Assembly (NCBI GenBank): GCA_964007475.1
Contig: OZ023273.1
Coordinates: 32,975,287 to 33,039,286, forward strand
Length of the DNA: 64,000 bases
DNA from: Hybos culiciformis
Lineage: Eukaryota > Arthropoda > Insecta > Diptera > Hybotidae
Direction: 5' to 3'
How positions within the stretch are numbered: the stretch's first letter is position 1; each line of letters begins with the position of its first letter. The translations under genes were made by a program, and so were the position numbers. The notes under the pieces were generated by a model. The model was not told the DNA's origin. It worked only from the letters and a program-made list of their open reading frames with translations, and ran no database searches. This document shows positions 1-13,700 of this stretch, piece by piece.

Positions 1-2474
1 AAAATTTTCTAAATAAAAAGAACAAAATTTTTTTTTTGTTTTATTAATGAAGATTTAATTTTCTTGTTATAGATATGGGATTTGATTATTGTTATAAGTA
101 AATGTATACTACATTTATATAATTATGAATAAAATTTCTTGGAAATGAAATACCAGAAAAATAAAAAAAAAATTATAATAAGAGAAAAATATAAACTACA
201 TATTTAAGACACGAGATGATCTTTTCAGGTCAAATTATTAGTTTCACGTGCGTTAGGTATAAATATAGTAGAAATTAAAACAAAGTTCAAATTTATTAAT
301 TTTTTTCCTTTTTTTACATATCACTAAGTTCATGTAGAAATACTATAGTTATAGGTATGTTTAAAAATTACAATTTTATTGTATCGTGTTCTTTGTTTAT
401 TTTTACAACCGGATATTTCAATATTGGGATAAATTTATTTACTTCATTATAATGATATTTTACACTCTTATGCTTGCTTAAAGTTCATGATAAAACTTAA
501 ATGTTTAAAAAAAATGATCTGCTGTATAATTCTGGATAAAGTAAAATTCAAAGTCTGATTACTTATGTCTGTGTCTGGTACTCATTGAAAGTTGAAAAGT
601 TTCAACCTCAGTTTCAACACTTTGGTAAATTATACATTACGTGAAGCTTTATATCAATTGCTGGTATAGATGTAGAGATTATTCAGATTATTAAGGAAGA
701 TTAAGTAATTTTTTCTTATTAATTTGATTTTTAACTTGAATATATATTATATTTTATATAGTAAGGTATACACTAGGTACACTATCAAAGTGATTCTGAA
801 ATATGTATAATCTTAATTAGGATGTTATAAAAAATAATGTCAACAATAATGATGTCATCATAATATAAGCAAATTAAGAAACAAATTTAAAAGAATTTTT
901 GTATTTTTTTTTTTTTTTTTTACATAATTTTTATGAATATTTTCAGTTTCTCTTCATAAATTTTGAAACAATGAAGTTATAATAATGTCGAATAAATATG
1001 TTGGTCAATGATTAATAAAAATTAAAATATAGCGATGACATTAATTATTTCCTTTCAAATTGACAATATTAACGGTATAAAAAAAAAGCTGGGATATTTA
1101 ATTTTTTGACACCTTATAAGATTATTTATTGTCACCATGGAGAATGGAAAAAATAATAAAGACTTCTTCATACTACACTAAATATTTTTTTTTATTTATT
1201 TATTTATTGACAAACATTTTTTTTATTTAATTGTTTTTTTTTTTTCTTAAAATGTAAATTTTTATTTTATTTTGAAATTTCACAGTAAATAAAATTCTTA
1301 TATTAGTTTATTATTTTTGGTATATTTGAAAGTTTTTTTTTTTTTGTCAATCACCTAGGGAGCTTACAAAAAGGAAAAAAATAAGTTAAATATTATTTTA
1401 TTTACACAGTTTATGTCATTGCCGATAATTTATTATGAATTTAATATTCGATTATTATACAAATAAATGTAGTTACCCACTGTCAATTGTGTATTTTGAT
1501 TTTTAATTTTATTACAAAGAAATCGAGTCAACTCTCATGTAATAATTTCAAATTTTTTAATGCTTTATCAAATATTCATAATGAAATGTACTAAGTATAT
1601 ATATCTCGTATAGAGAACATAAGAACCTACAAGAACTATGTAAAAATGACTTTATTCAAAGTGTTTTTTTGGCAAGGGAAACTTTTCAAATAATACATAT
1701 CCCACTATTAGAATTTTCACTATGAGAAAAAAAAAATTATAATTGTATTATGACGTTTATTGTTGTAATAATAAAACCTCAGAAATGCAAATAAAATAAA
1801 TTCTTAAACTTTTTTTTTTCTCTTTTTTTTTTTTAGCATAGAATATTATTACGTGAAAAATATGTGGGAAAAAATTTATTTATTCCATTAATGAAATTTT
1901 CATCATACAGAAAATTTCAACTAAAAAAACACACAAACTATTTTCGCCAATTTAAAATAAAAATAAATATACATAGCAATATATGAAGATGAATTATTCA
2001 TATAATTCAAAATAAAAAATTAGCACTTTAACGGAAACATTTTTCATTTATTTCCGATTGATTTTCACACACTATCACTAAAGCTGCGGCGTTATTGAGT
2101 TTTTTTTTTTCAATAAATATATATATTTTTTTTAATGTAATTAACTTTTGAACTCTAGAAAACAAAGTTTATAATAATTTTATGTATAAAGATTTAAATA
2201 TTTGCAAATATTAAGATAAGAAACTTAATTCAATTTTTTATCGTTATTGAATAAACTTATTCGCTTTAATAATAATTTTATTTTAGCTATTAGATAATCA
2301 GACTCGATTTTTACCATTGAATACGAATACTATAGATAATTTTGTTAGCCAAATTCGAAATCTGTAAATTTGTGGGAAATTAACAAAATAATATTTGAAA
2401 GCAATACATAACTAATAGAACAATACAGGTTTTTGAGTATATTAACTGTTGAAAATAAGATTAACCGCGATCGT
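1..2474. other. AT-rich noncoding, no gene seen
   Basis: Homopolymer runs (long T run at 903-921) and TTTA repeats near 1190-1210. No supported exon or repeat boundary. Presumed intron of the minus-strand gene. Confidence 0.5.
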
Positions 2475-2724
2475 TATATCGCGATTTCCATAAAAAATGT
2501 AAGCCGCTTGTAACCCGTACGTAATGCATATTTTGTTAGGAAAACTTTTTTATTTTAACTAGATTCGGAACCAACTTAAACTTTGGTTGAACTTAATTTT
2601 CCTCTACTTTGCAGAAACACAAAAATTTTTCAAATCTACTGAAAAATAAAAAAGTTTTCCTATCAAAATATGGATAACGTACGGTGTACAAAAAAAGTAC
2701 TTTTTTTATGGAAATCGCGATATA
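2475..2724. mobile_element. 250-bp foldback element
   Basis: Inverted ends TATATCGCGATTTCCATAAA match for about 23 bases. Further in, the arms share CGTACGT and an ATATTTTGWTAGGAAAACTT block, so the whole piece folds back on itself. The TATA ends permit a TA duplication. The small CG-containing ends (TCGCGA) stand out locally. No coding frame; a MITE of unknown family. Confidence 0.65.
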
Positions 2725-5128
2725 CAACTTTATAGTTTAATATTTCAGTCAACGCTTTAAGAACTTTATATGTTTACGAGAAATTAAAAATTGTTGTGGT
2801 CAATATTTACAATGATTCCCCTTCTTTTTTTTTTTGTTGTTGTAATGATATAAAAGATGAATAATTTAAATAAAGTTCTGCTGAATATCAAATGATATAA
2901 ATGTAATAGCTTGAATAATTTCAACATATTTAGATTTTATTATAAACAAAATCAAGTTTTTTACAAGAAGCTTTTATGTAAACAATATTTTCTTCCTGCA
3001 TTTTCAAAGTTTTAATACGTTTCTTTGATAATTAGTAAAAAAAAATAAAAACACATAATTTTTTATCTTAATTTTAATTTTTTTAATTTTCTCACACATT
3101 TAAATTGTGATTTTGGAATAAAAGATATGAAAAAAAGAATATATTTTAAATCTTATATGAAAAAAAAGTGTGTATAATTAAACGACTAGTTCATCACGTA
3201 GTCATCGCGCCGGTAGCAAATCTCGCTTTAGATGAATTAAAGAGTTTTTTTTTTAAATTCAATTCCCTCACGTAAAAACTACCTTTTTTTTTTTAATATT
3301 TGCATTTATTATGTTTCACTAGGCTGATTAAATAAAAATATATATACATAAATATCTTTGAAATAATTTTTCACTTTATACAAAAAGGGTTGAATATTAA
3401 ATATAATCATTGAAACATAAAAAAAAAAAAAAATTATGCTGTTGTTAAAAAAGTTACACATAGCTGATTTTTTGGAAAATGAACAAGTTTTTCTTTTTTT
3501 TTTTACTGTATATTGAATGCGTGAAGGTCTCTTTATTGGTTGAAACAGGTTAAATTTTAATTAAAAAAAAAAACTAATAAATACAGGTAGAATTAAATTA
3601 TATATACGTATATAACTATACTTAGAGGACATAATGCATATTGCATTTGATTATCTCATAAGCGTAAAAAACAAAATATTGTTCAATATTTCCGTATTTA
3701 TCTTCGTTGGGTATTGTCAAGCGTACAAAAAACAAGATTTTTTTAGAATTTTCTAAAAATTCAATGGTACGAATAACATTTGATTTGAACATAAATATGT
3801 CGTTTATAAAAATTTTACTATATGAACTTACCATGCGAAAACTTTGTAGGGGAAATTAAAATATAGAACTGCTGTCTGCAATAAAATCTTACTTTCTTGT
3901 ATAAGTTCTTTCAACTTTGTGTATATATTTTTTTTAATTATATTAAGTAAAAGTGGTTATCTGGACATTTATGTTTTACTTAAATTAAATAAAGCTTAAC
4001 AAAATTATAATTTTTTTTGTATTTAAATAGAAAAACTCAAGGTAAAAACATAAAACAATATCCCTCGCTTTATATGTAAGAGAATAAACAATGTATACGG
4101 AATTCCTAATAAGTTATAATTTTCTATCAAGTAAAAACAAAAAATTACAATTAGATCAAATTTATATAAAACCAATTAGTTTAGTAACATTATAGTTAAA
4201 AATTATATAAAAAAATAAATAAAAATAAAAACATGATGTTGCATTGTTATTATTCGCACTGTAAATGGTTAAAAGGAAACTTAAATTTGATATTTTATTT
4301 TTTTATTTTTTGGTACAATGCAACCAAAAAAGCAACATGATAATAAAATAAAATGTTTGCTTTAACATTTCGCTTAAAGTTAAAAAAAAAAAAAGTAGCA
4401 CACAATTAATTTTCGTTCAGTATAAATAAAAACCACAAATCTTATAACTTCATCATATTCTTTTTTAGCGGAAGAAATATTCGCAATGCATTGATGCATT
4501 GACAATTTTTATTTAAGTACTTATAAAAAAAGTAAAACATTTTTTTTTTTGTATGCTCGTTATATCAGATGTTATGTATAGAAAGTATCAAATAATAACT
4601 AAAATCAGTACTCAAGTATTTAATTTCAAAAAAATACTAATCGCAAGAGTGAACTAAATGGATACAATCTAAACATAAAAAAATCATGAAACGCATATTG
4701 CAGTTGTCCCTTTGATTAGTTTTTAATTTCTTTTTTTTTTTTATTTTTCATCAATATAGGTAGAACAATTTTATTTTGATAAAATAAGTATATCTAGCTA
4801 AATATTTCTTAAGATATTTTCCAGAGGTAGATTCCAGTTTCATATATTTTCTCCAATGCATCCCTTAGAACGACGACAGAGCCGACTTCTATGAAAAACA
4901 TTTCTTATTTGACAAGTTGTCTTTTAGCGACAAATAGGTTAAAGAAGACATACGACAACGCGGTTTTTCTCAGAATTAAATTAAATTAATTTCTGTTTAA
5001 TAATAAAAAAAAAATATTTATTTTTTCAATTTGTATTTAATTTTTTTTAGACCATTTTAAATTTTCTTTAATATTTTATTTATTTTAGTAAATAAAAATG
5101 CTCTCTACATCTTTTTGTTTTCCTTAAG
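2725..5128. other. AT-rich noncoding around the speculative microexon
   Basis: Apart from 3832-3875, a 70-codon minus-strand frame (3622-3834) begins at the ATG that overlaps that donor. Its middle part (FFVRLTIPNEDKYGN) looks protein-like, but no usable acceptor links it. A GC-richer patch at 4860-4970 (GACGACAGAGCCGAC) has a GACAAGTTGTC palindrome and no open frame. Confidence 0.35.
3832..3875 (-). CDS. Speculative 44-nt minus-strand microexon
   Basis: On the minus strand TTTTATTGCAG is followed by 44 bases and then a full donor, CATG|GTAAGTTC. The exon would be richer in G+C than its surroundings. Read in phase 0, the phase left by the exon at 62370-62876, it is open for 14 codons (TAVLYFNFPYKVFA) and would extend the hydrophobic end SIFYV. 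Unspliced, that frame stops immediately (GCA TGG TAA), so use requires the donor. The phase agreement is suggestive only: AG and GTAAGT pairs at this spacing will occur by chance in 60 kb. Confidence 0.2.
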
Positions 5129-5473
5129 TTAGTTACACTCATTACCACATTGTATGACATTCTTTTCAGATACCATTAACTCAGGTATCACTGTTTCAGG
5201 TACCTGTTTCATATCATCATTTAATTGATTTTTAAAAAGAATTTTCCCAAATTCACCAATATTTTTTACAACATAAGTTGATACTATTAAAAGTATAACC
5301 GAATAGAAAATAATATTATCTTCTCGTAATCGATCTATTGGTTCTCTGACAAACCCACCAGAACACACATAACCATTATCTATTAAATTAATCAACACAC
5401 TTATAATTCTTCTTAAAATATCATCAATTGCACATATTTTTACAATTAAACTAAATGTTTCAATTAATTTCAT
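5129..5473 (-). CDS. Intronless 114-codon ORF, predicted small single-span membrane protein
   Basis: A complete ATG-to-stop frame with an in-frame stop five codons upstream of the ATG. Unlike nearby DNA it lacks long homopolymer runs and uses all kinds of residues, which suggests real coding. Residues 1-50 hold charged amphipathic helices (IDDILRRIISVL at 16-27) and a GYVCSGGFVREP stretch at 34-45. A hydrophobic span (about 54-70, IIFYSVILLIVSTYVV) follows, then a hydrophilic tail. Cysteines are at 14, 37, 109 and 113. There is no cleavable signal peptide. The Cys-LRR-helix-Cys-membrane order loosely recalls SMIM14-type proteins from memory, but the match is too weak to name it. It sits on the same strand as, and inside, the proposed giant intron, so it would be a nested gene or retrocopy. 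A chance ORF is not excluded. Confidence 0.45.
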   Translation of the reverse strand: MKLIETFSLIVKICAIDDILRRIISVLINLIDNGYVCSGGFVREPIDRLREDNIIFYSVILLIVSTYVVKNIGEFGKILFKNQLNDDMKQVPETVIPELMVSEKNVIQCGNECN

Positions 5474-7992
5474 TTTTAATTTACAAACTTAACTTTTGAT
5501 TTTTTTTTGGAACATCAAAAATAAAAATATTATTTTGACAATAATAAAATGAAAATATTTTGTTAATTATTTAAAAAGTAACTAGAAAGATTCTAATTAA
5601 TAAATTTTACATAGTCACATTTATACAAATCATAATCGATGATTAATACTACCAAGGCTTTCTTAATGTGTAACAGGCCGTATTTTAACACATCAGAATA
5701 ATTTTTTTTTTAAATTAAACTTACTCCACTACTGCACTAATATATATTACGGCCTGAGCTTAAGCTTTAAATTGAGATGATAGAATTTTTAAAGCATTTT
5801 TAAAGTATTTTAGTTTAGTGATTCAAATTTTATTAAACTATCAAAAAAGAATTAGTAAGGTATCTCTTTGTAACAAAAAATTCAATAAAATTTCAAAATA
5901 TTTTATCCTCTCTGTTAAATAAATTATGAAACAGTCAATTATGTAATTTGAATACATATAGTCAATTATCAAATTAAAATATGTTATAAAAACTTCTTCC
6001 TTTTCTTAATTTTTCATTTTCTATCTAAAATTTATTTTCAACAAAAAAGTTATCTTAAGTGCTAATATTTTACAAAAATTACACAAAAAAAAAAAATCAA
6101 AACTTCCATTAAGATAAAATCTGTCGCCAAAATATCAAACGAATTTTATTTTCAATATATAAATTAATGTTATTTTACTCTATGTATATTTATAAAAATT
6201 ATGTATACATATTAGAAATTTACATTGAAACCTTTTTATGTTATTCGAAAAATTAATTACAATAATAATGTGAGAAATAAAAATGAAAAGCAAACTATGT
6301 TTTCAATGTTCAACGTAAATATTATTGTTAGAAACAAAATCAAGCTGTTATATTTCTGCTTAAGAATCTTAGGCAAGTCTCAAATAGATGTAGTGCAAGT
6401 TCTGCGTAGGACGTTTTCATTTTATCAGTCAGCACTAAATAAATTTTTTCTTGTAAAAATTTTACTCACTAATGTCAATCATAAAAATATACGTACAACA
6501 GATGTGTATCGTATAAGATTATAATTTAAAATTTTCTATTTTCAATTAAAACTTTTAAATTCCAATTAACAATTCGAAGATTTGTAAGTGAGTTCTTTTT
6601 AACACCTTATATTTCAAGTAATTTAAGAAAATTATTTGTTTGTTATTAAACTATTACTTATATATAAAATGATTCGTCCCCCAAAGAAAAAATTAGTGAA
6701 GCCTAGAAAACACAAAGTTTTGTTTTAGAACATTTTTTTCATTCCAGATATTATTTTGATTACTGTCTATCTGATAAACTTATTGACTAATTTTACTACC
6801 ATTGACCATAATTTATTATACATATTATAATTTTTATTTAATTTGTGCTTTTTATATTTTTCTTTATTTATGCTTCTGTTATCAAAAAATCATTGTATTG
6901 TGAATTTACGGTCATTCAATTATCTCAATTTTTTTTATTATCTACTAAATTTTATTATACAAACAGAAAATATTGTGTAAGTTTAGGAAAAAATAAAAAA
7001 ATAATGTTCAAATGTTTTATTACCATTAGTAAATTTCAGCTATATTATCGTACTACTATGAAACTAAGCTATGAAATTAATTTTTTTTTCAATATAAGCT
7101 GAAAATTAACTTATTGGCATGACATGTAGTAGCATATTATTCAATAAACAAGAAAGTTGAGATTTGAAGTACATATTTGAAGAAATAAAGATATATCTTT
7201 TATTGGACGGTGATAGTACATACCAACAGGCATATGAATAATTTCGATCGACTATCTTATTTTTTCATTCCAAAGAAGATTTTACCAAGGCAGTTTCTTG
7301 CATTACAAAATAAAAAGTTGTGTACAATACAAATTCGCTTTGCTTATAAACATATTTTCAAAATAATTAAAAATAAAATTGAAATAAATATTTGGTTTAT
7401 TTATTTAGCTTATGATATGGTTATAAAAATTTGTGAAATTATATATTATAAAGTATTTTAACCCGATCTTACATGCAAATATACAGCAAATAAAATAATT
7501 TTAATGAAAAAAAAAAATTATGTTAAAGTCATGGCATTTAAACGCTATGGTCATGTTGTTACATTACATCAAATATTTTATAAAAATTGTGCAGTGAATG
7601 ATGAACAAACAATACATACATATTTTTTTTATTGTACAAATTAATTGAATTTTATATGGTGTTAATACGGAATTTCGATGTTTAAATAAAAAAAAAAATT
7701 TAATTAATGACCTAGTTTTTGAAATTGAATTCATTAAAACTTTATGTGTTTTAATATCTTCTTTTCTTTCGAAACATTATATAAGACCTAATGATTGATC
7801 TTGGGTCATTTTTATAAAATTAAATAATATTTTATTTGGTAGACACTGAAAATTAGTGTTCGGTCTAAAAAACTTATAAATTTTATATTCAATGTTTTAT
7901 TTCTAATTTCCTAAGATTTCAACCTAGCTAAATCGAAAATTCATTATACATTTAAAAACTTAAACTTAATACATTACATATGTAATTATATG
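5474..7992. other. AT-rich noncoding with chance plus-strand frames
   Basis: Frames at 6225-6524, 6845-7102 and 7210-7461 lack an ATG at the stated 5' end or are Phe/Lys/Asn/Ile rich as expected of random AT-rich DNA. Nothing else supported besides the short inverted repeat at 5674-5756. Confidence 0.45.
5674..5756. mobile_element. Very short inverted-repeat element
   Basis: CAGGCCGTATTTTA at the left matches an inverted CAGGCCGTAATATA at the right, 83 bases end to end. CAGG-type termini occur in hAT elements, but the eight flanking bases on each side do not match, so the call is only a possible deleted MITE. Confidence 0.35.
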
Positions 7993-8165
7993 TCGTCGGT
8001 AAAACTCCCATAATGAGTAAGTCCATTTATCTAGATTTTTAGTTTGATATTAGAAAGATGAAAAAAAATTATGATTTTTTGGTATATATACTGAAATGTG
8101 TTATTGGATTTTCTGAGGAACTTTAAGTTTAAATATGAACTTACTTACTCATTATGCCGACTGCA
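7993..8165. mobile_element. Degraded foldback element
   Basis: CGTCGGTAAAACTCCCATAATGAGTAAGTCC on the left is answered on the right by an inverted copy containing GTCGGCATAATGAGTAAGT. The arms differ by a gap of about eight bases. The centre is AT-rich and unpaired. No clear target duplication. Probably an old MITE. Confidence 0.4.
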
Positions 8166-9560
8166 CGTAAATTGAAAAGTTAATAATTCGAAGTAATTTT
8201 CTTGTCACCGAAAGGACATAAAGTAAATCCGTATTATATAATGCTGTTACGTAATGGCACATAATTTCAATATTATTCCAAAATTAGAAAATTTATTTTT
8301 CTAATGTATTTCGTATATTTATGATTATAAAAGTTTTCATTGGTGTAAAATAAAAAGTTATTATGTCACATTAACATTAACATTTTCAAGTTAACCAACT
8401 ATTATTATCACTTTTTGAATAGAAGTAGTATATAATTAGAAAAACAGTAAAAATTTTCAATTCGAAAAATAAACAAAGAAAATAATGACAGATTTTCATG
8501 GGGATCATAAAAGTCATAAAGTCTCTAATAATTTCATCTCACGACTTTTGAATTTCGAACAAGTTGCAGATGTTTTCTTCTTATTTTCTTTTTTATGAAT
8601 GCAAATAAATTAAATTAAAAGGCATAAAAGACCCTATTTTTTTTTTAATTCCATTTGTTAATCGAAAATATAAAGCATTTCATTAAAAATAAATCTATTA
8701 TAAAATAAGCGGGAAAACATTGAAAAATAAAAATTTCTTTCATAAATCTTTCATCTACAAAAACTAGAAAATTGTTCACATGATGGGATGGATGATAAAA
8801 ATAAAAAAAAAAAAAGTTCACTCATATGAATGATAAGTACAGAGATATACAAAATTAAAATTTTCTTTGCTTTTATGAACTTTGATATTTGCATAGAGAG
8901 GAAATAATGTGCCCTTTAGTGTAACTAATTTCTTTTTTCTTATATTTCATTATTGCCATAATTACCGTTTGTTAAATTGCACAGACTTAGGATTATCAAA
9001 AATACAATGCACGTATTTAATAATATATAATAAGATAACATACTAACTTAAATCAATTTCTTTATATATAGTGGTATTGGCATCGTGGAAATATTGAGCA
9101 TATAGTTTTGTTTGTAATTTTTTTGTATTTTGATATCCATTGTCTATTTAATAGGGGAATAGTTCTATGCAGCAAAATAAAAAGTATTTCCTTTCAATAG
9201 TTGATTAAAAGCCATTCAATATTTCAGAGCTGATTCCAAGGTTCAAGCTATCTAAGTCAAATATACATAAAAATGATTATGTGACACGGAACTTGGAAGC
9301 AAAAACTTGGCAAAACGTATGTACCGAAAAAAAAACAAAAAACCAGAAACGAAATATTTATTAATAACAATTTATAAAGTTTTCCAGTAACATCATTGAT
9401 TCGTAATACAATAAAAACATAAAAGTTTCATAATGCTTATTAAATTTTTTTTCTTCTAACTTTACTAAAAAGTTCAAATAATAATAATAAAAAATAAACA
9501 TGAATATGATTAACTCACGATTTTAATGATTATCCAATGCCATTAAATACTTAATTGAAA

Positions 9561-9590
9561 AACTTACCTGAAAAGAAAAAAAAAAAGAAT
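9561..9590 (-). other. Candidate recursive splice (ratchet) site
   Basis: On the minus strand a nearly pure run of T with one C (about 18 bases) ends in TCAG, directly followed by GTAAGTTTTT. The junction is 9568/9567. The polypyrimidine tract is the best in the window and the donor half is a perfect GTAAGT. It is on the same strand as the candidates at 38237 and 28896 and the exon at 62370-62876, and about 53 kb downstream of that exon. Confidence 0.5.
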
Positions 9591-10703
9591 TAATATTAAT
9601 TAATATACAAAAACAAAACAATATTTAAAAAAAAAACTATGATAAGAGAAATAAATTATGCAAAAGTGTAGATACAATGTTGAAGGCGTGAAAATATAAA
9701 AGAATTTTCTTTCCTACACAATTTTGTTACGAAATTATTAATAAGTAAGTATTTGGTTTTCAATTAATTCGGAACTTCAAAAGACTACTAAAAATTAGTT
9801 CGCATCATGATTATTTTTTCTGAAATTTCACTGAAGATGGAATATAATATTTTATCTCACATCAATTTTTGACTGAAATGACGATATAAAAACAAACGAT
9901 AAATTGTATAGAGAAGTCAAACCAAGCCTTCGAAAATTTCTATTTAAACCAATTGTCAAACCTTCACACAACTATCTCAGCTTAATGAGAGAACAGTTTT
10001 GAATTAAAATTAGTTTTTAATATTTTTTTTTTTAATTTAGTAAACAGTTTTTGTTGAACACACTTCTTTCAATAATTTTAAAGACAAAAACAAAGAAGAG
10101 AATTTCATTCTAAAGTATAGCCTGTAGGCGTTGTTGAATATTTTAATGATATTGAAAACTAAAAATCAATTTTAAATTTTAATTAAAAATATAATTTTTA
10201 AAAATAAAATTTTAAATTGATAATTTTATTAAAGAGGAAATTAATAGCTAAATAAATTAAAAACTTTCATGCATTATAAAGTATACAATCAGAATTAATA
10301 TTATATTAGTAGTTATTAATTTTTATAATCTCCTCCATATTTCCTTTCATTGAAAACTATAATAACATTCGATATACCTTAAACAAAAAATTTTTTTAAT
10401 TGACAATCATTGTCAATGGCATAATTAAAAATAAAATAAAATAATTATTAAACCTAGAGATCATAAATTTATTAATCTCTATACACCTATGAACGAGTGT
10501 TATTTTTAGACAATAATAATATTGATAATATTTTACATTTTATAACGTCAAAAGGATGTATATACTTATCCGGTACAAAATGATATGTGTATATGTATAT
10601 ATTCATTTAATTAAACATAACATTTAACGTTTTATGTATATCAAAAAACACTTGAAATTTGTCAGTGATTTGAAAAAAATAAATAAAATCCATAAGTACC
10701 TGC

Positions 10704-10797
10704 AGAAAAGTTGCGATTTTCGACAAAATATTTTGTACGACAAAAAATCTTATTATATGATGTGATTCTGGTTACATCATAATATCGCAATTTTTCT
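10704..10797. repeat. Short inverted repeat with nested hairpin
   Basis: AGAAAAGTTGCGAT at 10704 pairs with an inverted AGAAAAATTGCGAT at 10784-10797. Between them GATGTGATTCTGGTTACATCAT (10758-10779) forms a second hairpin. May be a MITE remnant. Confidence 0.3.
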
Positions 10798-13700
10798 ATA
10801 AATATGTATCAATTTATTATTAATTAAATATTAGAATAAATTTTGGAAATAATTTTCGTCTTTAAAAAAAACACTTCTGGTATTAATCTTATTATGAAAG
10901 AAAATAATATTGAAAACATTTTCAAATGAACCAAAGTTATAACAATTCTTATTCTTTAATACTTAATCAGAAAGATCTTTTATATTATCAAGCCATTCTC
11001 AAAAAAAATAAATAAAAAATTTAAAATTATGTCGGCGGTTTTGAAAAAAGGTTCGGCATAAAAATAAATTCTTATTTTATTATTTCGTATAAAAATGAAG
11101 AATATTATAGTTCAAATGAAAGGTTTTCAAGATTAACTAATAAAGATAAAATAAATAAAAAAATCTTTGAGTGTTTAATATCTTAAAACTACTTATGTTG
11201 TAATAATTGAGACAAACAAAAAAAATAAAATATCTTTTCCAACTAAAAAAAACATTTTTAATTAGTAACTGACTGTCAGTAATGTTTAAATGTCAACGTT
11301 CCACAAAAAAAAAAGATATAACAAGATCATTAAACTTTAGATGTCCAAATATTGAATACAACAGTATTATTCAAAATAACAAATTTCAAATGTCTATTAT
11401 TTAACTGTTTTTAATTTATTAATTTTTTTCTGCATGCGAAAAAAAACATAATAAAAATAAATTTAGATTTCAAATGAGTTTAAACAACTTTTTAGAAATT
11501 TTATTCATAAAAGATTTTAAGTTTATTCAAATTTTGAATTGACTCATTTTTTCTTTAAAATTTAGGGAAAAAAGATTTCATTTGCTAGAAATTTTATTTC
11601 ATAATTATATAACTAGTTAAATTACTAAAAATAAAACTTAATTCAGAATATGTACTTATACATTTGAAGTAAACTATAATATATATAATAGTAAACTATG
11701 ATATGTTATTTACCATGCTGCTCTCTTTCTTTCTTTTGTATGAACTAGTGAAGCCAAATTATATACTGCACTGTATAAATTTACATGCCTTTTGTAAAAA
11801 ATAACACTTTCTCCGTTTTTTTTATTTCTCAGTTTTTATGTACCTAGTCTGAAATAAATTATTTATACTTTCAAAAGGATAACGTTCATCTCAAAAAATA
11901 ATCTAATTTTACTACTATGCATAAAATTAATTAAATCAAATATACAAGCAAAGTTCAGGCTTTCTCTAAAAACAACTGAGTATTTTCATTTTTATGTTTT
12001 TATGAGTTATGACAACATTAAAATTCATACTTTATTAATACAACAGTTAATTAAAATGTTTTTATTAAATCATTGACGTTAATGATTATAATATTATGAT
12101 TATATTACTAATATTAGGTTCTAAATGGTATTTGTAAGTAAATAAAAATAATACATATAAGTTATTTTCTAAGCAGTGTTCAGACCAAGAAAAAAAAATT
12201 AACATCATTCGATAAAAAATTTTTTTTTGTTAAATTTCTTGACATGATTGCTTTTTTATTAATTCAGCTTTACACCTTTTTAATCGTAAAAGGCTTTTAG
12301 TAATAAACAAATATAAATTATCATTTTTGACAAGATAATAACAAACATAAAGTCTATTAAGTATATTTTGTTATTTATAGTGCATATGTTCTTCTTATGA
12401 ATTATTCGATTAGATTTTTTAAATTTTAGGTAGTTATATAATTTTGAATGTCGTATAAAATTAGCTAAATTAGAAGAAAATGTGAAGTGAGCTTAATATC
12501 GAAGTTGCCAAATAATAAATTACAATACTTTTAATTGAATTAACGTTGGCTGAATTTCTGTAACAGAACGATAAAATTTTATACATATAACGAGATTTAA
12601 TATAGGTACTAAATTAATCATATTCTATTAAGTTATAAGCCTTCCGCTACAAGAAACCCGTTTTACTATATACAGATAAACAATACACATCACTGATTCT
12701 ATATTGATTCCGTGTTAGACAAACTTTTTTTTTTTTGGTCATTCTTCTTATAAACCTTTTTAGAAACAAAATAAATAAAAAATTTTATATAGGTATTCTT
12801 AATTGTTTATAAAATAATGTATACAACAAGCATCATAACCATGTCTACTATATACCTATATAAAAATAATGTGTCAAAAATCAAATGTTTGAAACTCGTT
12901 TTTGTGTGATGTTTTTATAATAAATTAGTACATTTAAATTTTTTATTTTTTTCTGTTAATTCTAAGAAGTTTTATTTCCTTTGTTTAACAATTATCTCTG
13001 CCTAACTATAATACAACATTAATTTATATAACAGGCTTGTTGTTTTTTAATTAATCAGCCGTATCCGACATTAATTCTATACAGCCATGGTAATTTTTTT
13101 TTTTAAAGAAAATTTAAAAAAAGAACTAAATTTTGAAATAATAAAAGGAGATAAAAAATAAAGCAAAATTTGAAAGGTCATTTTATTAATGCCTAAAAAT
13201 TGGTTCAACTTGCTTACTATCAATATTATAGTAATTAAGTATATAAAATTATTTTTCGCAAACATTTTCTTCACCGAAAAAAATTTCAAGGAGTTCTTTT
13301 TTTTTTTTGTTTTTGGTTAATTTTAATTTTAAAGGTCATTCCGTGAAAATATATATAATTAAGTAGTATCATTTTATAATATCACGACTATTATAATCTA
13401 AAAATTCATCATTTTTTACACCAAGTATCCAAACTGTCTAATGATTGTAATTTAAAATTTTAGGTGCATCTATAAATATTGACAGATAATCAGATTGAAA
13501 GATATAATTATTATGGGACTAATGTAAAAACTCATTTCGAATTACCAACATAAATAAGACTTAATTTTTCGTTTCAAATCCTTTTGTAAATTATACTTAA
13601 ATGACACAAACGTATTATATATAATAAAAAAAGATATTGGGTATATCAAGTTTTCCAAAGAAATCACTTTTTTTTTCTAACCACAAATAAAATAATTTGT

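Noticed and set aside
1190..1210. TTTA repeats and numerous poly-A/T runs as CRISPR or satellite arrays
   Set aside because: Simple low-complexity runs without spacer structure or long-period units.
3622..3834. 70-codon minus-strand frame adjoining the microexon candidate
   Set aside because: Joining it to 3832-3875 would need a 14-base intron, far too short, and no other acceptor is convincing. Part of it looks protein-like, but it cannot be supported.
6225..7461. Three plus-strand open frames
   Set aside because: Composition is that of random AT-rich DNA; the first starts at TTG, and no domain or splice context is seen.
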